From IMG/VR virus record IMGVR_UViG_3300028197_000456, positions 1 through 20,736 of that record: a stretch of DNA of 20,736 bases; one strand, 5' to 3'. The position numbers and the translations under genes are program-made. The stretch is from a virus. Positions within the stretch are counted from its first letter, which is position 1. Each line of letters begins with the position of its first letter. Shown piece after piece: positions 13,006 to 20,267 of the stretch. The notes under the pieces are model-generated. The model was given only the letters and a program-made list of their open reading frames with translations. It was not told the origin of the DNA and made no database searches.

Positions 13006-13974
13006 TTATTTAGTAATTTGTCTTTCAAATTCCTGTAAACGTTTGTAAACACTAGCTAACTCAATAATTGTTGGCCATGCTTTTAGTATATATTGCATTG
13101 ATCCTTCTACTCTACCAAATGCTCTAATTATTTGTTGCATAACACCAAGTGTTACTACACCTGCTACAATAGCTGGTGCTAAAAATACATAAGCTGATAA
13201 AACATTTGCTTGTAAGTATGCTAATCTACCAATATTAAAATATAGATATCTTATATAACTTAAAAAGTGAATAGAACGAACATCTGTAAATAGTTCATCT
13301 ATTGTTTTAGGTCTTATAGTATTATCATCTTCTGCTATAACTAGTATTTTTCTGTAGGCCGCTTCTTTCTTTTGTAAGTCATATTCAACTCCTACTAAAC
13401 GTAGTAGCCATCCTAATCCTATTAAGAATATAGTTCCACCTAATGTCCATACTAGAGCACCTGTTACTAGTCCGTATTGCCAATCACCAAAAAAGAAAAT
13501 TGGTATACCAACTGATAATCCAAGTAGTATTGGAATGAATTGTATTAGTACCATAATAGCCTCTATAAGGCTTGTACCAAGACTTTCCATAATTCTTGTA
13601 AATTTAATCGTGTCTTCTTGAACACGTTGGGCCGCTCCTTCTATTTCACTAGCTTTATCATAAACACTATGGTACCATTCTACCATTGCACTTCTCCATC
13701 TAAATAAGAAGTGAGCTGTAAAGAAACTTACTGCTACTGCTAGAGCAACATAAATTCCTGCTAGTGTAATAAATGAGGCTAAACTAGCCCAATATTCTCC
13801 CATGGTTATTGCATTAGGAGTGGCTAGTGCTTTTTGTATCATATCATAGAATGTACCAAACCATTCGTTAATCTTAACATCAATTTTGACTTGAATCCAC
13901 AATGATGATAGAATGATTGTTGAACCTAGCCAAGCCCAAATCAACCATTTTCTAGTTGTAAAAAATCTAAACAT
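13006..13974 (-). CDS. SbmA/BacA-type inner-membrane peptide transporter
   Basis: A 322-residue membrane protein of the SbmA/BacA family, proton-driven importers of antimicrobial peptides and related compounds (microcins, proline-rich peptides, bleomycin; ABC-linked relatives take up cobalamin). Diagnostic words are 'IDVKINEWFGTFYDMIQKAL' (31-50), 'IEGAAQRVQEDT' (111-122), 'EAAYRK' (204-209), 'YLYFNIGRLAYLQANV' (243-258), 'LGVMQQIIRAFGRVEGSMQYIL' (276-297) and 'IIELASVYKRLQEFE' (303-317). Hydrophobic segments lie near 10-28, 64-88, 135-160, 168-193 and 262-280. E. coli SbmA has 406 residues; the phage protein begins about 80 residues in, so it lacks the first membrane helices. No ATPase domain is attached. 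The ATG has AAGGAA, and a late promoter lies 44 bases upstream. Confidence 0.88.
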   Translation of the reverse strand: MFRFFTTRKWLIWAWLGSTIILSSLWIQVKIDVKINEWFGTFYDMIQKALATPNAITMGEYWASLASFITLAGIYVALAVAVSFFTAHFLFRWRSAMVEWYHSVYDKASEIEGAAQRVQEDTIKFTRIMESLGTSLIEAIMVLIQFIPILLGLSVGIPIFFFGDWQYGLVTGALVWTLGGTIFLIGLGWLLRLVGVEYDLQKKEAAYRKILVIAEDDNTIRPKTIDELFTDVRSIHFLSYIRYLYFNIGRLAYLQANVLSAYVFLAPAIVAGVVTLGVMQQIIRAFGRVEGSMQYILKAWPTIIELASVYKRLQEFERQITK

Positions 13975-13991
13975 ATTTTTTCCTTATATTA

Positions 13992-14009
13992 GTACATCAC
14001 ATTATGTAC
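13992..14009 (-). repeat. Inverted repeat in the transporter operon leader
   Basis: GTACAT and ATGTAC pair over a six-base spacer (CACATT) between the late promoter at 14017-14025 and the transporter ATG at 13974. There is no U-tract. It is short, so it could be chance, but its position matches the leader hairpins of the sheath and tube genes. Confidence 0.45.
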
Positions 14010-14016
14010 ATATATA

Positions 14017-14025
14017 ATATTTATC
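14017..14025 (-). promoter_or_regulatory. Late promoter for the transporter/rpiB/halogenase operon
   Basis: The minus strand reads GATAAATAT, matching NATAAATA, 44 bases upstream of the transporter ATG in a 106-base divergent non-coding gap. The final base is T rather than the C seen in most other copies. Confidence 0.65.
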
Positions 14026-14049
14026 TATAATCACATTAGGTTCAAAAGG

Positions 14050-14058
14050 CATAAATAC
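14050..14058 (+). promoter_or_regulatory. T4-type late promoter for gp14-gp15
   Basis: The plus strand reads CATAAATAC, 22 bases upstream of the gp14 ATG, with AAGGAAAA as ribosome site between. It is back to back with the minus-strand late promoter at 14017-14025. Confidence 0.75.
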
Positions 14059-14080
14059 AACATAACAAGGAAAACCACAT

Positions 14081-15151
14081 ATGCCACGTTTTACACTATA
14101 CAAGCCTTATAAAGGTAACGATTACAAATTCATGGACAGAACTATTCGAGAACAGTTCGATATAGGCGGTACAGCTATACACGTTCACAAGTATTTGGGT
14201 CCACAACCTCAACAAGGCAACAATGATCCTAGTGAGCCAAACTACGGCAGTGGTATGGAAGTAGATAATATAACAAACGAAGAAATAAATCCAGAAGGTA
14301 TGATTGATGAAACAAATATTCAAGACTTACTGTTTATGGAAAATAGGGATCGTAAATATGATCCTGATATTTTTGATCTTCGTGGAGTATATAATGTTAG
14401 TGACAATGACTTTGATTTAACTCAATTTGGACTATTCTTAACCAACGATACTTTGTTTATAAGTTTTCATATCAATGATATGGTAGAAAAACTAGGTAGA
14501 AGATTAATGCCCGGTGATGTTATTGAATTACCTCATTTAAGAGATGAACTTTTATTAAGCAACGACAGAGATGCTATTAATAAATTTTATGTAGTTCAAG
14601 ATGCCGCTAGGGGCAGTGAAGGATTCTCACAAACTTGGTATCCACACATTTGGAGAATCAAAGTAGCACCATTAACAGATACACAAGAATACAAAGATAT
14701 ACTTGGTAGTGCTAACGACCCAGATAGCCTTAAAAATAAAGTAAGTGCTTATAAAACAGAACTTAATATTAGTAATGCTATTGTAAAAAGTGCTGAAGAA
14801 GCAGATCCATTAGGTTTACCACTTGCTGAACATTTGTTTGGGCAAGAAGAAACTAACAATGAGTACAATCACGGAGAAGCTTTACAACAAGGTGACCAGT
14901 TTCCAGGAAATCCTAAAGAGGGAGAATATTTTATTAGAACAGACTTTACTCCTAATAGACTATTTGTAAGACGTGGAAGCAAATGGCATAGATTATATGA
15001 CAATGTTACTGAACAAACTTGGAGTGATAGAACTTATAATGCTAGTAGCTTTATTAACAATCAGGCTACAACAATTATTGACGATCAGGAGTTTCCAGAA
15101 CGTCAGCCTCTCAGCCAAGTTATTAAACCAAAAAGTGATTTCAAAAAATGA
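14081..15151 (+). CDS. gp14: Neck protein (T4 gp14-like)
   Basis: A 356-residue head-completion/neck protein. It shows the marine T4-like gp14 pattern: 'KFMDRTIREQFDIGGTAIHVHKYLGP' (key residues 17-41), 'IQDLLFMENRDRKYDPDIFDLRGVY' (80-104), 'FGLFLTNDTLFISFHINDMVEKLGRRLMPGDVIELPHLRDE' across 116-156, and 'FYVVQDAARGSEGFSQTWYPHIWRIK' (169-194). T4 gp14 has 256 residues; here residues 274-307 form a small extra motif ('FPGNPKEGEYFIRTD' then 'RLFVRRGSKWHRLYD') that resembles the repeats of the sheath insertion. The stop overlaps the gp15 start as ATGA, giving coupled translation. Confidence 0.85.
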   Translation: MPRFTLYKPYKGNDYKFMDRTIREQFDIGGTAIHVHKYLGPQPQQGNNDPSEPNYGSGMEVDNITNEEINPEGMIDETNIQDLLFMENRDRKYDPDIFDLRGVYNVSDNDFDLTQFGLFLTNDTLFISFHINDMVEKLGRRLMPGDVIELPHLRDELLLSNDRDAINKFYVVQDAARGSEGFSQTWYPHIWRIKVAPLTDTQEYKDILGSANDPDSLKNKVSAYKTELNISNAIVKSAEEADPLGLPLAEHLFGQEETNNEYNHGEALQQGDQFPGNPKEGEYFIRTDFTPNRLFVRRGSKWHRLYDNVTEQTWSDRTYNASSFINNQATTIIDDQEFPERQPLSQVIKPKSDFKK

Positions 15152-16509
15152 GCCAACAATACTTTTATGATAAACAAATAAGAAGATACATTCAACAATT
15201 TATAAGATTGTTTAGTGGCTTCAGTGTACAAATGGGTAAGAACGAAGAAAGTGGTCTTCCAGTATTCCATAAAGTTCCGGTACGTTATGGTGATATAAAC
15301 AGAATGGCGGCTCACATAACAAGAGAAAACAGTGAAAACATTATGAATACTGTTCCATTTATAAGTTGTTATGTAACAAATTTAAATCTAGTACCAGAAA
15401 GACGTACATATCAAGATCATGTAGATAAAGTTCAAGTATACGAAAAAAAGTATGACCAAACTACTGGAGAATATAAAAACGAAAAAGGCAATAGTTATAC
15501 TGTAGAGCGTCATGCTCCAGTTCCTTACATAATGCAAATGAACGCAGATGTATGGTCATCAAATACAGATCAAAAATTACAATTATTAGAACAAATGCTT
15601 GTTTTATTTAATCCTACATTAGACATTAGAACAAATGCTAGTCCACTAGACTGGACTGCGTTATCTCACGTAGAACTTACTAATACTACATGGAGTACAA
15701 GAAGTGTTGGATCAAGTATTGACGATATTATTGATGTAGCTACAATGTCATTTGATATACCAGTTTATATAAATCCTCCTGCAAAGGTAAAACAACAAAA
15801 ACTAATTCATACAATTATAAGTGAACTTTATAACTTAGATGATGAAAACTTAGATCTATTTAAAGCTGAACAACCATTTAACAATGAAACTTTACAATAT
15901 ACAGTTGTAACATATGAAAACAGAAAAGTAAAATATGAGAACAACGACCTTCAGCTATTAAATACCAACGGAAGTAATTTAGATGATGACGGAAACGTTT
16001 TAGAATGGACTAAAGAACTTACTCCATTTGGTGTATTAAGGCCTGGAATAAGTCAGTTAAGACTTAGAAAATCAAAAGACCCAGGAGAAAAAGATGAAGA
16101 TATTATTGGACGTTTAGATGAACACCCAAATAATCCTAACTTATTAACTGTAGACATTGATCCTTCAACTTTACCTACAAATACATTATCAGCAGTAAAT
16201 GCTATTTTAGATCCATCAATTAATTACCCAGGAGACGGGACAGTTCCTAGTTCAGCCACTGGGCAACGTTATATACTAATTAATCCTATTCCATCTACAC
16301 CAATTTGGAGTGGATTAGTTGCTAACAAATATGATGTTATTGAATATAACGGTTCAAGTTGGAATGTTAGCTTTGACAGTAGTAATGTAAGTGATACACA
16401 ATACGTTACGAACTTATCAAGTAGCGACCAATTAGAATGGAATGGCACAGAATGGGTTAATAGCTATGAAGGAATTTATAATGCAGGTTTCTGGAGACTA
16501 TACTTATAA
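15148..16509 (+). CDS. gp15: Tail sheath stabiliser and completion protein (T4 gp15-like)
   Basis: A 453-residue protein expected to cap the tail and link it to the neck. The N-terminal domain fits gp15: 'YFYDKQIRRYIQQFIRLFSGFSVQMG' (5-30), 'FHKVPVRYGDINRMAAHI' (40-57), 'IPFIS'-type region near 70 and 'VPYIMQMNADVWSSNTDQKLQLLEQMLVLFNPTLDI' (about 125-160). T4 gp15 has 272 residues; the extra part is a polar C-terminal region. Its last 80 residues contain a strand/turn pattern ('YDVIEYNGSSWNVSFD', 'LEWNGTEWVNSYEG') like the Y-x-G-x-x-W half of the sheath repeats. The start overlaps the gp14 stop. Confidence 0.83.
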   Translation: MSQQYFYDKQIRRYIQQFIRLFSGFSVQMGKNEESGLPVFHKVPVRYGDINRMAAHITRENSENIMNTVPFISCYVTNLNLVPERRTYQDHVDKVQVYEKKYDQTTGEYKNEKGNSYTVERHAPVPYIMQMNADVWSSNTDQKLQLLEQMLVLFNPTLDIRTNASPLDWTALSHVELTNTTWSTRSVGSSIDDIIDVATMSFDIPVYINPPAKVKQQKLIHTIISELYNLDDENLDLFKAEQPFNNETLQYTVVTYENRKVKYENNDLQLLNTNGSNLDDDGNVLEWTKELTPFGVLRPGISQLRLRKSKDPGEKDEDIIGRLDEHPNNPNLLTVDIDPSTLPTNTLSAVNAILDPSINYPGDGTVPSSATGQRYILINPIPSTPIWSGLVANKYDVIEYNGSSWNVSFDSSNVSDTQYVTNLSSSDQLEWNGTEWVNSYEGIYNAGFWRLYL

Positions 16510-16554
16510 TTGTGATGACCCACACGACGATTGTTCACATTGGATAACAAAAAT

Positions 16555-16986
16555 ATGATAACAGCCGCAGGATGTATATTCTTAAGCACCGATACTGGAA
16601 GAGTTATGCTCCAACACCGTAGTGGTGAAGTTAATCACCCTAGAACGTGGGGCTTCTTTGGAGGCAAATCAGATAATAACGAAAAGCCAATAGATACGTT
16701 GTATAGAGAAATAGAAGAAGAACTAGGATTAGTTCCTGATATTAAAAAAGTTATTCCTATTAATAAATTTACAAGTCCCAATAAAAAATTTATATACCAT
16801 AGTTTTGTTGTTACAGTAGATGAAGAATTTATTCCTATACTGAATAATGAAAGTGATGGTTATTGTTGGGTTAAAATAGGAAATTGGCCGAGACCGTTAC
16901 ACCCGGGTGCTAAAATACAATGTAATTCAAAACAGTTTGTAAAAAAAATAAAAACTGTATACGAGCAACACTCTAGGAAGTTATAA
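16555..16986 (+). CDS. Nudix hydrolase
   Basis: A 143-residue hydrolase acting on nucleoside diphosphates linked to another group (for example NDP-sugars, oxidised nucleotides, ADP-ribose or RNA caps). The Nudix box is exact: G37-x5-E43-x7-R51-E-I-x-E-E-x-G-L59, preceded by 'HPRTWGFFGG'. The frame also opens at a TTG at 16531, but the ATG at 16555 fits the family start better ('MITAAGCIFLS'); no strong ribosome site distinguishes them. It is third in the plus-strand gp14-gp15 transcript, 45 bases after gp15. Its last 14 bases overlap the end of the convergent sulfotransferase-like gene. The substrate cannot be told from the sequence. Confidence 0.88.
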   Translation: MITAAGCIFLSTDTGRVMLQHRSGEVNHPRTWGFFGGKSDNNEKPIDTLYREIEEELGLVPDIKKVIPINKFTSPNKKFIYHSFVVTVDEEFIPILNNESDGYCWVKIGNWPRPLHPGAKIQCNSKQFVKKIKTVYEQHSRKL

Positions 16987-17686
16987 CACCCATTTCTTTT
17001 CTAGTAAACATTTCATCTAAAAAAGCATTATAAACTTCTTCATTATCATTTTTGTGTATTTTATCAAAATCTGGATCAAGTTCTAGTATTTCTGATATAG
17101 TTCTTATATCAGTTGATAAGCCTAAACTTTCAACTGCTTCTTTCCAGCCTGAAAACCTTTTTAGATTAAAGAAATCTTTTATATTAGAATTTTCTATATT
17201 AATCTGTTGCATCATTCTATCATCATTTACGTACCATGTATAATTTGGAAAGTATATGTCCCAACCACCTACATGATGCCACCAATCAAAACATTCTTTA
17301 TCTTTTTCATAAAATGACCACATAGTAGCTTTTGGGAACATTTGTCTTAGTTGAGGTAAGTGATATGCAAACCAATGACTCTTAATAATTTTCTTTCCTG
17401 TATCCCAATCAGCAAACGGTTCTTTAAATTCTTTTAATACTTCTTCTTTAGAAAGTGTGTTAAGCATATCAAATTTATGTCCGTATTGATTATGTGGACC
17501 CCAATAGGCACCTCTATGCCAACCAATTACTTTACCTTCTGCATCTCTTTTTTCATAAACACGCCTAGGTGTATTATCGGTCATATTAATGTCTTTACAT
17601 ATAAGACTTAATAAACGTATGACTCCACTCCATCTAGAACCTGGAGCTCCTGTTACTATAATTAAATCTTCACCTTGATAATTCAT
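16973..17686 (-). CDS. Sulfotransferase-like P-loop protein
   Basis: A 237-residue protein with 'LIIVTGAPGSRWSGVIRLL' at residues 8-26, the position and form of the sulfotransferase loop that binds the 5'-phosphosulfate of PAPS. A later 'KIIKSHWFAYHLPQLRQMFPKATMWSFYEKDKECFDWW' (99-136) fits the family's 'K-S-H... L... F-P-x-A... R-D-P' arrangement, though the usual arginine at 'R-D-P' reads E-K-D here. It could transfer sulfate to a glycan or small molecule; a kinase-like or binding role is possible given the change. It starts 17 bases inside the end of the SGNH gene, so translation is coupled. Trp is abundant (about 12 residues). Confidence 0.6.
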   Translation of the reverse strand: MNYQGEDLIIVTGAPGSRWSGVIRLLSLICKDINMTDNTPRRVYEKRDAEGKVIGWHRGAYWGPHNQYGHKFDMLNTLSKEEVLKEFKEPFADWDTGKKIIKSHWFAYHLPQLRQMFPKATMWSFYEKDKECFDWWHHVGGWDIYFPNYTWYVNDDRMMQQINIENSNIKDFFNLKRFSGWKEAVESLGLSTDIRTISEILELDPDFDKIHKNDNEEVYNAFLDEMFTRKEMGVITS

Positions 17687-18479
17687 TGATAATTTTCTCT
17701 GTTAAATATTTGTGTGTTTTTGGTCCAGGATGTGTTTGATCTCTAGCCAAGTCTATCATTTCTTCTTGTGTGTAATATATTGATTTAATATCTTTTGGCT
17801 CGTAATCATAAAACCAATGTTTTCGTCTTTCATTAGGTTGTAGTATAAAATACTTTGAATTTGGAAATGTTTGTTTTAATGCTAGTTCGAACATCTTAAA
17901 TATTTTACCATTACTGTTTTTAAAAGTTTCTCTTACCTCTTTTATTATTTTCTTATCTTTTTCTTTTGGTATCCAATAACGCATAAGCCAATTAGTATCA
18001 TTTATACCCCAGAAGTCATTTAATATAATATACTTTGGATCTAAATCTGTCAAGTCAAATAACTTATCTGCCATATCGGTAAGAGTATCAAAGTCACTTA
18101 AATTAAAATGATCTAAACCAAGTTCTTTTGAAACTAAATGTGGTATTGATTGTTCATATGGTAATCCTGTACCTAGTAATAAACTTGATCCTGCAAATAA
18201 TATTCCTACATTGGTTAAATCATCTGGACCTCTATATCCATGTTTATTCCATGTATATTCAAAGTCTAATTTTGGATCGTTATCCCAATCAAGTTCTTGT
18301 ATAGCATCATGTGTAAAATGATCTAATCCACCTTTACCTACATTACACTTGTTTCCTGTATCATGCCTTCCATAATACTTTATACTAGTATTTGGTTCTT
18401 TTATTTGCTTTTCAGGTCTTAGTGTTTGTTTATAATAATATCGTGGATCTTGTTTATCTGGAAAGTCTTTTTCTATCAT
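17670..18479 (-). CDS. SGNH/GDSL hydrolase-like protein
   Basis: A 269-residue protein with the block order of SGNH hydrolases: 'NKHGYRGPDDL' (78-88), block I 'ILFAGSSLLLGTGLPYEQSIPHL' with the nucleophile candidate S98/S99, a central 'YIILNDFWGINDTNW' (150-164), and block V 'DQTHPGPKTH' with the D247/H250 pair. Family knowledge: these remove or transfer acyl or acetyl groups, often on polysaccharides or lipids. There is no signal peptide, so it acts in the cytoplasm or on a phage product. It overlaps the upstream oxygenase by ATGA and the downstream sulfotransferase-like gene by 17 bases. That is one tightly coupled unit that suggests surface-glycan or small-molecule tailoring. Confidence 0.68.
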   Translation of the reverse strand: MIEKDFPDKQDPRYYYKQTLRPEKQIKEPNTSIKYYGRHDTGNKCNVGKGGLDHFTHDAIQELDWDNDPKLDFEYTWNKHGYRGPDDLTNVGILFAGSSLLLGTGLPYEQSIPHLVSKELGLDHFNLSDFDTLTDMADKLFDLTDLDPKYIILNDFWGINDTNWLMRYWIPKEKDKKIIKEVRETFKNSNGKIFKMFELALKQTFPNSKYFILQPNERRKHWFYDYEPKDIKSIYYTQEEMIDLARDQTHPGPKTHKYLTEKIINELSR

Positions 18480-19429
18480 ACTTTTATAATTCTGTTAGGA
18501 TCTGGGTTATCAATCATATGTTGTACTTTATCACTTACAAAGCCTGTAAATTGAAATGTTACTCTTGGAGTAAATCCAAAGTTGGCTGTACCATGTGGCA
18601 TATTACACCAATCGTAAGTTATACAAGTACCTGCTTTATATCCTTGATGGTAAGTGTTACCAAACTGCCATACATGACCATAATCCCAATCTTGTAAATG
18701 AACTAGGAATCTTCTTAATTTTAAAGGATTCTTATCTGCACCTGCATCAGTCCATATTTTACGCCAACCTGGTCTTGCATATCTCATTTGTTGATCAATG
18801 TGTATAGGAGTAACTTGTCCTAATTTTTGTATATGCATTCTTGACTGATGTACTTCTACTTCTAATGAGTCAATCATTCGTAATAATATTTCATACTCTG
18901 GTGCAGGATTACGTTGAGCATAATAATTCTCTTCACCTTCTTTAAATCTACTTCTTACAATCATATCATGATACATACTACTTACATCTTCTTTACCAGA
19001 TGCATTTAGAACGTCTTGTATCTCTCCGTCATGTAAGTCTTTGTCTTGTTTGCTTAAATTTCTATTTCTATAGTTTCCTATAGTCATTTCTTTTGAATGT
19101 TCTACTGCATAGTTAACTGCTGGTTGAAAATCTCCTTCAAATCTACAAGGTATTACAAAGGTTTCTTCATTAGGATCGCCAAATGGATCAAAGTGCCAAT
19201 TAGCACGTAATTTATTATGTTCCCATCTACTTGGAACACCATCTACTTTAAAGATGTTATCCATCTTTTTATGTTCTTCCATTTGTTGATCGCTATACAT
19301 TACTTTTTCGTATGACTCGTCTTGTTGAGTTACACCTTCTTGTTTTGTATGATCTGCTTTTTTAACTGCATCAACTAAATCGTCAATTTTTTCACCACTA
19401 TAATAATTTTTATCTGTCTTTTCTTTCAT
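18476..19429 (-). CDS. Fe(II)/2OG-type oxygenase with N-terminal extension
   Basis: A 317-residue protein. The C-terminal half holds the iron-binding fold: 'IHIDQQMRY' (H210-x-D212), 'LRRFLVHLQDWDYGHVWQFGNTYHQGYKAGTC' strands, 'DWCNMPHGTANFGFTPRVTFQFTG' with H279 and R289, the usual ten-residue spacing. The N-terminal 190 residues are charged and poorly recognisable ('KVMYSDQQMEEHKKMDN', 'GVPSRWEHNKLRANWHFDPFGDP'). It lies directly after the oxygenase at 19430-20017 with no gap, so the two are made together. The substrate is unknown. Confidence 0.75.
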   Translation of the reverse strand: MKEKTDKNYYSGEKIDDLVDAVKKADHTKQEGVTQQDESYEKVMYSDQQMEEHKKMDNIFKVDGVPSRWEHNKLRANWHFDPFGDPNEETFVIPCRFEGDFQPAVNYAVEHSKEMTIGNYRNRNLSKQDKDLHDGEIQDVLNASGKEDVSSMYHDMIVRSRFKEGEENYYAQRNPAPEYEILLRMIDSLEVEVHQSRMHIQKLGQVTPIHIDQQMRYARPGWRKIWTDAGADKNPLKLRRFLVHLQDWDYGHVWQFGNTYHQGYKAGTCITYDWCNMPHGTANFGFTPRVTFQFTGFVSDKVQHMIDNPDPNRIIKV

Positions 19430-20017
19430 TTATCTTTCCTTACAGTTTGGTAATGAATTTATAATTGTTTTAAGATTATCTTCTGTTAAATATAAACTCA
19501 TTAGTATGTGATATATTCCACCTTCCATAGCAAAACTGCCATGTTGCTTACGAGTATTTAATACATACGGAACACCTGGCTTAAATTCTACACGTTTGGT
19601 ATCGTATAAAAAATTCCATTGATGTATTTCTGTTTTGTTAAGTGGTATAAAAATTCTAATTTGTGGATTAAATCTAAATGCGTCTCTGTGCATAGTAAAA
19701 AAGCTACCAGATTCCAATTTTACTGCTCTACATCTAGCTAGGTTTGACCATTGTTTAAAAAAACTATATAAAGATGGACATTTAAGTAAATTTTCGTTTA
19801 CAGGTTGATCTGCATCATGTTTATTTTTATCATCAAGCCCAAGTCCTTTTTCTGGTCCTGTAAGGTTAATTCCTTGTTTACCATTTGGTCCTTGTTCCCA
19901 ATCTAATTTTTCTAATTCGCTGATAACCTCATTGCTGTCTAGTTTTTGTGATAACTCAATTACATCACCGTAACTATTCAACAGGGTCAATAGGTTTATT
20001 GGATTTGTATCTTTCAT
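19430..20017 (-). CDS. Aspartyl/asparaginyl beta-hydroxylase-like Fe(II)/2OG oxygenase
   Basis: A 195-residue protein with 'ESGSFFTMHRDAFRF' giving H110-x-D112, 'QIRIFIPLNK', 'FKPGVPYVLNTRKQHGSFA' giving H159, and 'GGIYHILMSLYL' at 167-178. As in the oxygenase at 1582-2250, the strand after the distal histidine has Y-H where many homologues have R-x-H. These two proteins also share the 'NTRK-x-H' word and are likely closer relatives of each other than of the other three oxygenases. The start codon at 20017 lies 44 bases inside the end of the 97-residue gene. Confidence 0.75.
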   Translation of the reverse strand: MKDTNPINLLTLLNSYGDVIELSQKLDSNEVISELEKLDWEQGPNGKQGINLTGPEKGLGLDDKNKHDADQPVNENLLKCPSLYSFFKQWSNLARCRAVKLESGSFFTMHRDAFRFNPQIRIFIPLNKTEIHQWNFLYDTKRVEFKPGVPYVLNTRKQHGSFAMEGGIYHILMSLYLTEDNLKTIINSLPNCKER

Positions 20018-20267
20018 TTTTTGGTAACTTTCTTAATTTGTCCATCTTTTCTATATGTTCTATTCTCATAATTTGATGGTACATTCTTATAACGCCTTTT
20101 GGTGCGTCTGCTTTCCAAACTGATGGAATTAATCCGTGTACTGTACTTTTAAATGCTATAACTAGTAATGTCCAGCTATTCTTTAAACTATGCCATAGAT
20201 GATAGAAGTAGCCCCATCCTGTTTCTACTTTTAAATGATGAATTGATTTCTGAAACCATTGTAGCAT
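19974..20267 (-). CDS. Small protein resembling DUF6356
   Basis: A 97-residue protein. Its middle 'YFYHLWHSLKNSWTLLVIAFKSTVHGLIPSVW' (21-52) with an amphipathic-to-hydrophobic helix and the H-G-L-x-P turn, followed by 'GVIRMYHQIM', resembles the DUF6356 family as I remember it, some members of which are labelled capsule-related. The assignment is from memory. A membrane-associated helix at about 28-48 is possible. The ATG follows the upstream stop directly (TAAATG), and the C-terminus, rich in Lys, overlaps the next gene. It fits with an envelope- or glycan-related cassette. Confidence 0.65.
   Translation of the reverse strand: MLQWFQKSIHHLKVETGWGYFYHLWHSLKNSWTLLVIAFKSTVHGLIPSVWKADAPKGVIRMYHQIMRIEHIEKMDKLRKLPKNERYKSNKPIDPVE

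Noticed and set aside
12990-13052. GTG-start extension of rpiB by 21 residues into the transporter gene
   Set aside because: The internal ATG at 12987-12989 has an AGGAGA site at proper distance and matches the family N-terminus; the extension has no such support.
14096-14323. Minus-strand 75-residue hydrophobic frame inside gp14, a possible small membrane protein
   Set aside because: It is the reverse complement of a conserved gp14 region and lacks a ribosome site.
16531-16554. TTG start for the Nudix gene
   Set aside because: The added eight residues do not fit the family start, and the ATG at 16555 does. Neither has a strong ribosome site, so this is a preference rather than proof.
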